NCBI RefSeq assembly: GCF_030272615.1
Contig: NC_081415.1
Location: forward strand, 186,242,994-186,306,993
DNA from: Cryptomeria japonica
Lineage: Eukaryota > Streptophyta > Pinopsida > Cupressales > Cupressaceae
Length of the DNA stretch: 64,000 nt
Reading direction: 5' to 3'
Each line of letters starts with the position of its first letter. The stretch's first letter is position 1. Positions 1 through 11,864 of the stretch are shown piece after piece. The notes under the pieces are model-generated. The model was not told the origin of the DNA. It was given only the letters and a program-made list of their open reading frames with translations, and made no database searches. Both the position numbers and the translations under genes were made by a program.

Positions 1-97
1 CATCTAGGAGAGATAGAGGTAGAATGTACTGCAACAATTATAAAATTATCTTTTCATTTTTTTGTAACATAATGAAAAGTACACATACACACAGTAC

Positions 98-2498
98 TTA
101 AATACATACTAAAAACACAAGAACATGAATTACCTTAATGAAGGTATGCCAATCATGCATTTTCATCCCTGGCCCAAATTCACTTTTCTTTAATATGAGA
201 TTATTTATGTTTGCAGCAAATCCCATGGGAAATCGAATTTTTCGTATGACTTCTTTTATAGCATTGCTTTGCTGGTCCATTAATAACCAAGGAAGCTCAC
301 TTATATTAATCTGGTCTCCATGGCTATTTGATTGAATGACATTTATCATTGCATGATTGGAATCTTGAATGTCACTACATATTTTGACAATTTTTTCTTT
401 GTCACGCCTTCCATCCAATATTTTCCATAATGTCTCTATTATATTCTTTCCAATATGCATACTATCAAACAAATGAACAATTTGTAATTGCTCGTAGTAG
501 GGCAACCTACTAAATTGTTGGGGATAACTTTTTATTCCCTTAGGAAGGTGGTCATTTATGCCTTCACGACCTTCATGATCATCAATCACATCATCAGTAA
601 ACAAAACAAAATAGAAAAGATGTTTTATGACAAACCAATAGATGAAATGACATTACCTTGACGATTAATTCTATTATATTCCAACTTCCACAGGTGAGGT
701 GTCATTCTTCGTGACTTTGATGTATTCTCTTCTTTCCCATTGAAAAGATGTTTTTCAGTATTTTGATACTTATGATTTTTGTGGAGAAAGTGCCTATACT
801 CATCAAAGACCTGCTTTCCTAAACTTTTTGAATGACGAGATTTCATCTTTGGACCACAAACAGGACATGCAAATTTTCCCTTTGTTTGAAGACCTAAAAG
901 ATAATGTATAATTGGATTAAATATGATAATTTTTTGAATTATAATGTTCATGCACAACTTAAACACTATAACATACCACAAAAATGTGTTAGCCCTGGGG
1001 CATCATGTATTGTCCATAGAAGCATCGCATGGAATTGAAATTGTCTTTGTCCTATTGGTCTAGAGACATCATACATAGTGACACCATTCCATAACTCTAG
1101 CAACTCGTCGATAAGAGGCTCGATATATACATTCATATCTTTAACTTGGTACTTACCTAATCGAATGAACAAAAACATTACATAATTATTATGACCATTT
1201 TACTGCAATATTTATAATTAAATTTAGATGACTATATTTAAATGATAAAATACCTGGAACAATCATTGCCAACATTATGTGCTCCCTCTTTATCGACAGC
1301 CATGGAGGAATGTTAATGTTGATAACAAAAATAGGCCACACTGAGTAAATAGATCTCATCTCTCCAAATGGATTGACACCGTCTGCTGCCAATGAAAGCC
1401 TGAGATTATGAGGTTCTTCTTTAAAGTGTGGCCACTTTTCCTCTATGTCCATAAATGCTGAACCATCCGTAGGCATTTGAATAATGTCATCTTGACTTCT
1501 ATTGCGTGCATGGTAATCCATAAATTGTGCCAAGCTAGTGCACTTGAATAATCGTTGCATACGTGGAATAATGGGAATATAGAGAAGAACCTTGCGAGGA
1601 ACCCTTTTTGTTATTTGATCTGTTTGATATCTACTGATATGACATTTAGGGCATTCAGTTCAAAATTCATGTTGTTTGTGATATATAATATGATCATTGG
1701 GACAAGCATCTATTGCTTGATACTCCATTCCAATATATTTCATAACGGCAGATAATTCTCGGTATGAGCGAGGTAGAATATTTGATGGTGGTAACAAAAA
1801 CTCACCTATCAATCTATAGCAACAAAATATAATTTGTTATAATAAAGAATATTAATGGTACAACATGATTCACAGTTTATTATGACATATATGACATGCC
1901 TTAACATACATGACATTGTTATGTTGGATAAACCATTCATAACCTTCAAGTTCACCAACAACAATATAGCAGAGAGAAGAGTTGCCTGCAAGCCTTCATA
2001 AAGGGCCTCAGATGCCTTCTCAAGTAGAGGGACATCATGAACAACATCAAGGTCATCTTCATCATCATGATTAGCTACGCTAGTACTAAATGAGTCATGG
2101 ATCAATGTATTTATACCATCATCTTCAATTGTGTTTTCTGGCTCATGATTGTCATCTTCCATGGGATCATTATCTTCATCTTTGATATTCACACCTCCAT
2201 GTTCATCCACTTCAAAAACCATATTCTCAGGGTTGTGTTGATCCATACCATGTGCTTCGGGGTGCTCAACCTATATAAAATTTATATACATAAATAAATC
2301 GTGATCATGATCTCATCATCACGTGATTTATTATGTATATAAATATTCAAAATGATATAATAAAAAACTTACCAATAGATGATAATCATGTCCACCTTCA
2401 ATGTGACCATGCAGCCTACAATGTTTCTTTGTTGTTTTGATTAGAAGTCTTCTAGTCTTTAACCCCTTACAAATTTTGCACGAACAATAATTTTCCAT
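98..2498 (-). pseudogene. CACTA (En/Spm) TNP2-type transposase gene, 3' end beyond the window
   Basis: Several reverse-strand exons match the CACTA transposase layout. Exon 1 (2373-2498) begins MENYCSC and holds the cysteine/histidine-rich transposase-associated domain (motifs CRLHGH and GGHDYHLLV). It ends at a GT donor, with a matching AG acceptor at 2271-2272. Exon 2 encodes an acidic linker (EDEDNDPMEDD). Further exons carry the TNP2 core: DACPNDHIIYH, KVPRKVLLYIPIIPRMQRL, LAADGVNPFG, YIEPLIDELLELW, FACPVCGP and, near the left edge, HLFDSMHIGKN. In the cell the protein would bind terminal repeats and cut and paste the element. An in-frame TGA at 1660-1662, and no clear acceptor before the exon ending near 604, suggest decay. 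The rest of the coding region lies outside the window. The family call is strong; whether it is functional is doubtful. Confidence 0.88.
2271..2372 (-). other. Predicted intron between transposase exons 1 and 2
   Basis: On the reverse strand a GTAAGT donor follows the codons for HLLV, and a TATAG acceptor precedes VEHPEAHGMDQ. Joining them restores the usual transposase-associated domain reading. No transcript was seen; this is inferred from splice consensus and protein continuity. Confidence 0.65.
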
Positions 2499-2509
2499 CA
2501 CCTTTTCTT

Positions 2510-4080
2510 TTCAAGTTAGACTACAATCTAGCAATTGTCTCCTTATTTTGTTGTTCATTGATATTGTTTGACATGGTCTTTCTTCACAGATAAGAAAATA
2601 GAAATTATTGTCTGACATGGTCTTTCCCTCAGGAGCTGGCAGATCTTGCTTCCATACTTTAATTCTGTTTTCTCAAAGGACAATCCTAAAAATCCATGCA
2701 TTGCAAACAACTTTTTACACCTTTGTTGGTTGTGGTGGCGTCACAGAGAGTTTACATCAATAAATGAAGAACATGCCAATGCTTTTAATGCAGCAGTAGA
2801 AGTCTGTCTCTTATTCAATATCTCTAGTGAAACCCCCATGATCTTTTGTTGGAGTAGAATTTGTTAAATTCTAGAAAGGGTCTTGTCCTTTGTTGATGGG
2901 ATATTCATCTACCTCAAGAAATAACTGTTCTTTTCTCCAACAAGAAGTGGAACTAAATGAAGATCTAGCACCATGAAATTAATCCTCAAAAGGATTACTA
3001 TATTTAGTTTTGGTAGATAATGATCTGGGTAAAATACTAATGTGGCTTTACAAAACATTATGTACTAGCTTAGCATACTCTAAAAACTTTGGTGCGACAT
3101 GCTACATCCAATTAAGTCTCCATCGGTATCTCTATTGTGTTTATGGATTGGGATTCAATGTACTCTTTTTATACACAGATTTTACTTTCAACTGAGGAGG
3201 TTTGTATGTACTTACTTGTCTTTCGATTGTATCCCTATTTCAATAATTTCTTCTATCAACAAATCATTTGTTGTAAGTTGTACAAGTGGAAGCTTGAACA
3301 TTCCTTCCATGCTAGCCTTGTTGATACGTTCAACACCATCTTGTGCAACAAATCTTTAGAACTCCATTTTTCCGAATTGAAGAGTGAGTAGTAGGGACAA
3401 TCTAGGACACTTACAGAGGTTTTGCAAGAGAGATAAATAGGCCTAAATATTATGGCTTAATAATGATCAATAGGTAAACATATAAGAAACTCTCAATATC
3501 AAAATGACTTTCTCAATTGTCTTTACTAGAAATGGATAGATATGCTAATAATGGCTTTATGACTGTATGTCAACTTTAGACTCAATCCAAGAAGAGCTAG
3601 AACTAATATGCGATATCTAGATTTATGATCTCTATAATATAACAATCCCATAATTATGTTTCCATGCATCTATACCACAACACAAACATCATGCTAGTGT
3701 TCAGCCATAACAATTCATATCCTAATTATAGAATGTGAAATATGCACATAACTATGAATAGAGATTAAGAAAAACAAAGAAAGATGCTTATTGCAAACAT
3801 AAATGACTAATGGACAAGAATTGAATTCATTGTAGATAGTTTTGAATATCAAATTCACTTATTTGTGTGCATTTAGTAACTCATGTACTTGTGGCCAACC
3901 ATTTATCTCTTTTATAAATTAAACACTTATTAATAACATTAAATGGATGAGTAATTATGTTTTAGTTGAAATTGAAAATAAAATATTTTATTTCAGGACA
4001 ACTCACACTATTCCCTATCATATTTTAGACTCTTGGTTTTGTTAGTAGTGGTTTGATGTCTTTGGACCTAATCATTGCAT
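2510..4080. other. AT-rich spacer, nothing recognised
   Basis: Only short open frames occur on either strand and none has a motif I recognise. The CACTA 5' non-coding region and terminal repeat should lie in or near the start of this stretch, but I could not find a convincing CACTA terminus. A reverse-strand stretch around 3190-3380 reads fairly well as protein but matches nothing I know. Confidence 0.5.
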
Positions 4081-4084
4081 TTCT

Positions 4085-4828
4085 TTAGTTACGTTTGCCA
4101 GCCTACTCCCAGCCTGTGCCAAAATGGGAGCTTTGGAACAGGGTATGGACATCCATCAAAGCATAAAAGATAGAGGAATTTTGTCAGATGTAGTTGCAAC
4201 TACAAAAAATGGATTTTTTGAGAAGGCTTTAGAAACTTTCAAGCAAATGCAATCAGCAGGTGTAAAGCCAAATTCCACGACCATTGCTACTATCCTCCCT
4301 GCCTGTGCCAAAATGGGAGATTTGGAATAGGGTATGGACATTCATCAAAGCATAAAGGATAGAGAAATTTTGTCAGATGTTGTAGTTGTAACTACCTTGG
4401 TAGACATGTATGCAAAATGTGGAAGCATAGACAAGGCACGTGAACTATTTGATAGAATGCCTGAAAGAAATGTTGTCTCGTGGACTGCAACGATTGCTGG
4501 ATATTCACAAAATGGATTTGTCGAAAAGGCTTTAGACACTTTCAAGCAAATGGAATTGGAAGGCATAAAGCCAAATTCCACAACCTTTGCTAGCATCCTC
4601 CCTGCCTGCGCAAAAATGGGAGCTTTGGAACAGGGTATGGACATCCATCAAAGCATAACAGATAGAGGAATTTTGTTAGGTGTTGTACTTGCAAATACCC
4701 TGCTTGACATGAATGCAAAATGTGGAAACATGGACAAGGCTCGTGAATTGTTTGATACGATGCTGCAAAGCGATGTGATCTCATGTGAACAATCAACACA
4801 TGCATATACGAGAGGAAGGGATTGCTGA
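4085..4828 (+). pseudogene. PPR (PLS-class) gene fragment with tandem 303-bp units
   Basis: One reading frame encodes pentatricopeptide repeats with hallmark phrases such as LVDMYAKCGSIDKARELFDR, VVSWTATIAGYSQNG, KALDTFKQM and ILPACAKMGALEQG. Plant PPR proteins of this type bind organellar RNA and act in editing or processing. The fragment has about six motifs, lacks a start codon, an organelle transit peptide and the E/DYW C-terminal domains, and is broken by TAG at 4328-4330 (GAT TTG GAA TAG). Three copies of the ACAKMG segment start their ATG codons at 4124, 4313 and 4616, so the spacing is 189 then 303 bp; the first unit has lost 114 bp in frame. It ends in unrelated sequence after a divergent last motif. 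The family call is certain from the motifs. It is almost surely not functional. Confidence 0.88.
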
Positions 4829-4829
4829 T

Positions 4830-6981
4830 ACAAAATTGAACGCTCACTCCTCAATCATAGTTCTATGGTTTTACGAGATTAAACTAGGACAATTAACCAC
4901 CACATGTATATTTTTTGCAACATGAAATTAAAAACTAGGGCAATTTGAATCTACCTCCTATGTGGGATTTCCTTTGACGCGGGTTTGATGTTCTTGGGGG
5001 TTGAAGTCACCACAGACGCCTACATGGGATTGCAATTCATAAATCAATTCCCTGCCTCTTTTTTTATTTTGTAATGGCTGCTGTCGTCAGAATTACGATG
5101 AACTCGAGCACATTTTTGAAAAAAGGAAAATTCTCATTGCTAATGCCTTCTTCGTCGAAACCAAATGGGTAATTTCCATTGAAATTATGACGAATGCGGG
5201 CATTTTTTCAAAAAAAATCAAATTTGGCCACAATATACCTTCTCCATCGGAAACCTCAGTCGAAAATCTAGTCCAAATGTATTAGCGTAACTTAGATCAT
5301 TTAGAAAACTTGATCGACTTTTATGTTTAAATCAATATGGGAAAAGATTGTCTCTACCAGTTATCGCCTATGCAAGTTTTAATTTCTGTATTCGCTTTTG
5401 CTTAAGTAATGCAAGCCTTGCTTTGTTTGATTGGACCCTGTTGTATGGATTGATTTGGGGTACCTATTTTTGTCCTCAGTATCGAGTTTGATTGTTGTTT
5501 ATTGGTAGTGTTGTAAATGGTCATATCCTTTATGCAGGTGTTGAATGATGTTTGGTGGTTGACCATAGCTGGCTAGGTCTCTAGTTAGAGTATCATCTGT
5601 CAATGCACCTCATATGAAGTCGTGTTTGACCAAATGGTTGTTCCCTCCATTTTGAACTCTGTTGCTTGACCATGTGCATTTCTTGGTTTTTTGAGTTCGT
5701 TTGAGTATAGTCTAGTGTTGTAAGGGAAAGTGGCTTTCAATTGGGGGTCGCACCCAAAGTGGTTGCTAGGTAACCCATCAAAAGTGTGTCTAATAAGTGA
5801 TAACCTTATAGTATATTAGAGAGTTAGTTAATGAATCACTAAGTAAGATAATTGTGCCTCACACATGGGATGAGTGCTAACACAAACTCGACATGTAGTG
5901 AGAAGGCCTGAAATGGAAAACCATCATCCTTGTCTTCACAAAAGGATGTGTGGGTCCACATGAGGCTTGGATGGGCTGGAGGTTCAAAATAGGTTGCTAG
6001 GGTAACCCAGTGGATGGGGCCGGAACCTATGAAGACCTGCCATGGTAACCATACCAAGTTGTGTGATGACACTTATCCCCTACGCTCGGTAGTGTGTTGT
6101 TGTGTTGTCTTGATAGGATCACTTTTGTGGAGTCGTCTTGTTGCTTATGCCCTTGTGAGTACCTAATATCATGCTAGACCTTGGGTTGCGATGACTTAGT
6201 TTTGCAGATGCTCCAGTGGAACTATGTATTTGCTTCTATTATGTTCAGTTGGATCCTTTCCTATTCAGGGATCATTTATGTATTTATTTGACCGATGTGG
6301 TCGTTTGTATATTGGTTATGTTCGCCTTGACTGCAGGGTTGTAAATGATGTGAACCTTACGTATTCTTAACTTATTTAATGATCAAAGGGGTCTTACAGT
6401 TGAGCAGACTCGGAGATGTAGCCCTCTAGGGGTGAACTCCAATATCAATTTGGTGTTATGTGATGCTTATGTTCTTATGTTTCCTATTTAGTTTTAGCAT
6501 GTATGGATGGCATTATGTTAGAATGTATAAAGTGGATAAGATGAAAGGAATTGTAAATGCATGTATGCAGTCATCTTTTAAATATAGTAAATTGGATTAT
6601 GAAAGAATGTAAACTAGAATAATGGGATATATTCAGTTATTGTTAAGGAAATTAAGTATGCATGGAAAGATCTTATTAGTTTATGATGAAATTCAAGTGT
6701 GTTTTAAATTAGATGCATGGCTTATATTTTAATGAAAGCTTGAACGTAAGGTATGAATAAATCGTAATGGATGAACCTTCTCATGTGATCTATATATGTG
6801 GAATTAAGTAATCACATTGGGAAACTCTTTAGGTGTTAGTTGATGTCTTCCGCTATGTAACCTGTACTTTGATATCTCGTTGTATCATTGTGTTGTGTTT
6901 AATTTCAAAAAAAAAAGTTATTTGCACTCTATTCTTGTGTTTTAGCTTAATCCCTTTGGGGTTTCCTGGTGGGGCATTACA
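4830..6981. other. Spacer, probably old LTR-type sequence ending at a CATTACA terminus
   Basis: No coding sequence is supported. The stretch has moderate GC and phrases such as GGTTGCTAGGTAACCCA near 5763 with a related phrase near 5990. It ends in GGGGCATTACA at 6971-6981, immediately before the dispersed repeat at 6982. That ending resembles an LTR terminus (on the reverse strand it reads TGTAATGCCCC), but I found no matching second end or target duplication, so no element is called. Confidence 0.35.
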
Positions 6982-7746
6982 AATTACATTTGATTAAATT
7001 CAAAGAATTAATGATATTTCTATTTTCTAGAACTCACAAAAGCATTTAACTAGAAACTAATTGATTCATTAAAAATGTTTATGAAAAAAAAGGCCATTAA
7101 ATTAAAACATGCAATTAGATGTAACATACAACACAAATAGATTCTAGAATCACCTTTATTTTCGATGTGAATTTATATAGGGTCACATAGTACATACCTC
7201 ATACTCAATTCAAGTACAATAAGGGATGACATATAGACAAGGACCAATGTGATATCTCTAAAATAACCACCATTGGTAAATAACTCAAACCTACCAATTT
7301 AGGTGGAGAAATATCATATACCTAAACCCTAAAAGAAAATGTCAAGTGTACATATTCAATATATAGTAAATGAAGCAACGCATACACACCCAATGGGTTA
7401 CAATATTACAAACATCAAATAAAGATGGACATATGATCATCTAATATATCTTAAAATACATAAAACATGATGTTAAATATAAATATCTCTAGTAAAGGAA
7501 TACGTGCACAGTATAGGAAATGAAAAAGTTCTTCAGGTGCTACCAATTGCAATAAACCCCATTAGGTAGGTCTCAATAAAGAGATTCCCTATCATTGCAA
7601 CCAATGCCTAAAAGACTTGTTGACCACCCCCCACAGCCATAAACAAACCCTTAGTCACTAATAAGGTCAAGGGTCTAAGAACCCTACAAAAACATCCCTT
7701 ATTAGCAATGGTGCCAATTGTTGAAAGTTGGTATAGGAATAATATG
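6982..7746 (+). repeat. Dispersed repeat, copy A
   Basis: This roughly 765-bp AT-rich non-coding sequence recurs in the same orientation at 24093-24872. Both begin with AATTACATTTGATTAAATTC and end near GAATAATATG, and they stay colinear apart from small indels and a missing block of several tens of bases in the second copy. No coding capacity or terminal repeats are evident. Confidence 0.8.
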
Positions 7747-8621
7747 TGGGTAAGTGCACCAAGATGGTGTGAAAAAAGGAGGGTATAAGTGGACACTTTT
7801 TTTCTTTCTGAAATCAGGTAAACCTAAACTTGGAGGAGAAAGTTGAGAGTCATCCACTCAAGATATGAAGATACCCAAAGAACAAAGACTGTAATACTCT
7901 GAATCTAGTTTCCAAACTACTATTTTTTTTCAAAATTGGATAAGATTAAGGGGTTCAAATCCTTCACGCACAAAAAATAGACCCTGGTTTTTTCTAAAAA
8001 ACATAACATAGTGTATGATGTGCGCATCCAAAAAGTCATAGTTAGATTTAGTATTTTGACAAATCCTTTGGCAAAAAGATAGGTAAGAGTGAGCACTAGA
8101 AGGTGCATATTTTTTTGTAATTTTTTGTTGAGTATTTTGGCTTTTATGATTTTTTCAATCGAGCACATCCTTAAAATCAAGTACTTGTTCGTGCATGAAG
8201 CATAACTTGCACCAAAACAATAGAAAATGGATTTTTTTTTTAAATTGTAAAGGATCAAGTGCACTACAATATTATATAAAGTTTTTAAATTTTGGCTAAG
8301 TAGATCAAAAGTTATTAAAAAAATGGCACACATGTCTCTGAGAACTATGGAGACACTGGTAAAAGAAATTCAATAATAATATGTTATTGTTGTTCAAATT
8401 TAAAAAAAATTATATGGTTAGAAAGATCAGAAGATGGGTGAAAATATGGTGGCAATTTTAGAAATACCCACTTGATGAAGTGTAAACCTTATGATGACAA
8501 ATTCAAGAAACCAAGTTCATAAAACAAAACACATCAAAAATGAGGGAAATGGAGGGAAATCAAACTTCCAAACCGCAGCTTTGTCATCCAAGCCTATTCA
8601 CAAGCCTAAATAGATAAGAGC
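7747..8621. other. AT-rich spacer, nothing recognised
   Basis: A reverse open frame of 137 codons (7920-8333) is present, but its product is a low-complexity string rich in Leu, Lys, Ile and Tyr with no motif. I regard it as fortuitous. Confidence 0.5.
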
Positions 8622-8708
8622 GTGTACGGGGTTTCTTTTGAATAAGAAATGTGTATGGGATTTATTTTGAATAATAAATGTGTACGGGGTTTTATTTGAA
8701 TAAGCAGC
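8622..8708 (+). repeat. 29-bp tandem repeat, three units
   Basis: The phrase GTGTACGGGG or a close variant begins at 8622, 8651 and 8680, with a further partial start (GTGTACACG) at 8709. That gives an exact 29-bp period. Each unit contains TTTGAATAA. Confidence 0.75.
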
Positions 8709-8789
8709 GTGTACACGATTCTAAGGAGAAAATATCGCGTATGCGATTCTTCCTGTGATACTATAACATAAAGAAATTAATGTGTATGT

Positions 8790-9058
8790 TTAAAATGTGT
8801 GTGTGTGTGTGCATACATATATGTATATATGTATATGTGTATATATACACACACATATGTATGTATGTAATATGTATATAATATACAGTGTATGACGTAT
8901 ATATACATATATGTATGTTTATAATATATACATATACATATACATGTATATATATATATGTATGTGTGTTATCTTTTGATATTTTATGTGTATTATATGT
9001 ATATATGTATGTACATGTATATTGATATATGCCTTTTGATATCTTATTGTACATTGTA
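8790..9058. repeat. AT/GT-rich microsatellite tract
   Basis: Runs of GT, TATA, CACA and ATGT alternate for about 270 bases. Long reverse-strand open frames here (Tyr/Ile/His/Thr runs) are products of the simple repeat and not genes. Confidence 0.85.
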
Positions 9059-9416
9059 TTCCTCTCTCTCTCTCTCTCTCAGGACCCCACATAACACCTA
9101 ATGACATCATGTAAGGTCCTTTAGCACAAATATGACCCCTTAAGACCATATGATGTCCTAAGGGGTCATATGATGTTCTAACACGTGCGGCCCCATTATG
9201 ACCTTGCATGACCCCCAATGATGCCATATGACCCCTTTAGACTATGTATGATATATTAAGGGGTCATATGGTGTTGTAACACATGCGTGGCTCAATTAGG
9301 ACCCCATGTGACCATTAATGACATCATGTGACATCTCTTCCTCCCACCCCATCTCCCTCCCTCCATAAATTATTCCCCTCTCCCTCCCTCCCTCCCTCCC
9401 TCACTACCTTCCTCCC

Positions 9417-9451
<35 letters not shown>

Positions 9452-9789
9452 AACACCACATGACCCTTTAGGAGTATATAATGTCCTAAGGGGTCAAGAT
9501 GACAAGATTGAATTATGGTGTCGTAAGGTGGCAAGATGAACCTTTATTACAATATAAAAAGAAGTACCAATACTGCTTACAATAATAACAAACCAACATT
9601 CTCCCCCTCTCTCCATTCCTCCATACTCCATCCCCCTCTCTCTCTCTCTCCCTTAGGACCCCACATAACACCTAATGACATCAAGTGACCCCTTAGCACA
9701 CCACATGACCCTTTAGGAGCATGTGATGTCCTAAGGGGTCATATGGTGTCCTAAGGTGGCAAGATGAACCATTATTACAATATAAAAAG
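9059..9789. repeat. (CT)n tracts with four short inverted-repeat units and a partial duplication
   Basis: Pure or near-pure CT runs lie at about 9061-9080, 9420-9447 and 9636-9650. Hairpin-capable units of 36-38 bp, with arms TGACCC(C/T)TTA and TAAGGGGTCA, lie at 9133-9168, 9229-9266, 9461-9496 and 9706-9741. The phrase ACCCCACATAACACCTAATG follows CT runs twice (about 9084 and 9658), so a segment of a few hundred bases has been duplicated. Confidence 0.8.
9785..9789. repeat. Target site duplication AAAAG, left
   Basis: It pairs with 11845-11849 around the solo LTR. Confidence 0.85.
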
Positions 9790-11844
9790 TGTAAGGAAAG
9801 CAATGCACGGAAAACACTCTCCTAACGTCAATTCTAAGGGGATATGCAAGCAAGGAAGTATTTTAATTCTTTTTGCAATACATTAAGATAAACACAAACA
9901 GAAGATTAGGATTAACCAGACATAATAACACCAGAGAAAGACATCAGATATACATGGGAAAACCCTTACGGGTAAAAAACCCACCACCAAAAGGAGATCC
10001 CTTTATTCAGTAAACAACATGGTTACAATAAAGTTAACAGATCTTCTTTTCTAATTTTGTTCTCTGAACTCTATCCTACTCAACCACATAGATCAACCAC
10101 CATCCTGGTTACTCACTCTTCACTGCTCAACCTCTCTGGCTTTATACACCCATCACACATCGAGCAAGGCAAAACATCTCGGAGTTCCTATCATACTTTA
10201 ATGATACTCCAAGCCTTCTGCTCTGTGCGACTCTGAGCTTCTCACATGTCACTCATCTGCCATTCGCTGCTCACTCCTTTTTCTAAGCCAAGACTACAAT
10301 GTATCAGTTAAGCATAACCATTATGGAATCCAACGGTCTTCCATCCGTCCAACTATGTTTCGGTTTCCTTTGGCCACTCTGACAGTTAGTCACTCCAACC
10401 ACCAGGAAGTCTAAGCATTAGTCTGCATTCATGAGAAATACATTATCCCACATGCATCAGGAAGTCAGGTCAATTCATATTCATATACACCGATAGTCTC
10501 ATCCTTAGTGTTCGAGTGTTCCCATTTTGGATCTCGGTTCGACCTTGCTCCCGTAGTCGGTCTCTGCTCCATCGGCCATTGGTATAGCTTTCAACCGATA
10601 GAGCCCATCACCCGATGATACCCGATCACCAAAGGTGACTCCATTGGGTCATCGACACAACCTTCTTACTGTCTCCCCGATCCCTGATCACTCTGAGGAT
10701 GCCAACACCAAACCATCAGGTCTTCGGCGAAACAATGAACAAGTAATCCTGATCATCGAAAGCAACTCCATCAGGTCATCGGGATAACCTCCAATAGATA
10801 GACCCGATCTCCCGATAACCAGAGCAGACCTCGTTGGCTCATCCAAACCAACACTACAATGTTACCCTGATCACCAATACCAAGAGCACAAACTCATCGA
10901 CTCATCAGATCAAGTCCAAAACTATTATCCCGATCTACATTGCCAGCCTGATAAGATGATTTCATCGGGTCATCGAAACACAAAGAAAAATACAATGCCG
11001 ATGAGTGAAACACTCTGAGACCAAGTAGAGCGAGCTCATCGGGACATTGGCATGACATTCAGATTGTCAACCCGATAGCCGATATGCAACCCGAACACCA
11101 AAAGGTGACTTCATCGGATCATCAGCACACCATTGCACAACTCATCTCGATAGCTGATATGCAACCCGAATGCCAGAAGGAAACTCCATCGGATCATCAG
11201 CACACCGCTGCACAAGTCATCTTGATAGCCAATATACAACCCAAATGCCAAAAGGTGACTTCATCGAATATCGAGACAGCTTCAAACTGGAACCTCTGAT
11301 AGCCGATGACAAGCTCGACCGCCTAAGGTGACTCCATCAGGTTTCAGCATAACATCCAGAAGGCTCTTCTGATAACCGATAGCACTTTGATGACCCAAGG
11401 TGAATCCATTGGGACTTCGGCGTAGCCTTTAGCTTGTCAACCCGATAGACGATATCAACCCAAACCGCATAACACAGCTCCATCGGGTCATCGACACAAC
11501 TCTCATGAAGTCTTCCCAAAAGCCAAAGTTACTTCGATGACTGAAGTCGACTTCATCAGGTCATCGGGATGACTTGAAACCTGCCATGTCGATATGTGAA
11601 GCATTTTAGCCGGAAGACAATGAACCCATCGGGACTTCGGTGTAACAAATAACAACCTCTCCCGATAGCCGATACCGAATCTGAGGAGTCAAGTTTCATC
11701 GGCCAGAGTTGTCCCGATCGGCCTAAGTCACACCAATCAGAAAATGTTCAACAACCAAGAAAGTAACACTCTGCTGCTCCATCGGTGTAGGCTACTCCGA
11801 TCAACCCGAATATGGTCAGGAGAATTTAAGGCACATTCCCAACA
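9790..11844 (-). mobile_element. Solo LTR of an LTR retrotransposon, 2,055 bp
   Basis: The segment starts TGTAAGG, ends CCCAACA and is flanked by AAAAG on both sides (9785-9789 and 11845-11849), a perfect 5-bp target duplication. The sequence AGTACCAATACT after the right flank also occurs uninterrupted after ATATAAAAAG at about 9553-9575, which shows what the site looked like before insertion. No PBS, polypurine tract or coding region lies inside, so this is an LTR left by recombination. The phrase GGGAAAACCC near 9958 is the reverse of the TTTTCCC motif usual in plant LTRs, so the element probably ran on the reverse strand; that orientation is an inference. Confidence 0.85.
11074..11298 (+). 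repeat. 75-bp tandem repeat inside the solo LTR
   Basis: GATAGC(C/T)(G/A)ATAT begins at 11074, 11149 and 11224, exactly 75 bp apart. Each unit has an ATCGG-type phrase and CAACCC. Looser relatives of the unit (ATCGGGTCATCG) recur from about 10500 to 11800. The local GC content is higher than in the surroundings. The open frame across it is fortuitous. Confidence 0.8.
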
Positions 11845-11849
11845 AAAAG
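11845..11849. repeat. Target site duplication AAAAG, right
   Basis: It pairs with 9785-9789 around the solo LTR. Confidence 0.85.
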
Positions 11850-11864
11850 CAGTACCAATACTAC

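Noticed and set aside
3010-3391. Overlapping forward frames of 61 to 86 codons
   Set aside because: No start context, motif or repeat support; hydrophobic composition typical of random AT-rich frames.
6971-6981. Solo LTR ending at 6981
   Set aside because: An LTR-like end (GGGGCATTACA) is visible, but I found neither the other end nor a 5-bp duplication.
7920-8333. Reverse open frame of 137 codons
   Set aside because: Low-complexity Leu/Lys/Ile-rich product in AT-rich DNA, without motif or neighbouring coding evidence.
8761-9227. Two reverse open frames of 97 and 102 codons
   Set aside because: They translate AT/GT and CT simple repeats (Tyr/Ile/His/Thr runs) and have no domain.
11074-11298. 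CRISPR-like array
   Set aside because: Units are directly adjacent 75-bp tandem copies without unique spacers, in a plant LTR.
11084-11299. Forward open frame of 71 codons
   Set aside because: It is the translation of the 75-bp tandem repeat inside the solo LTR.
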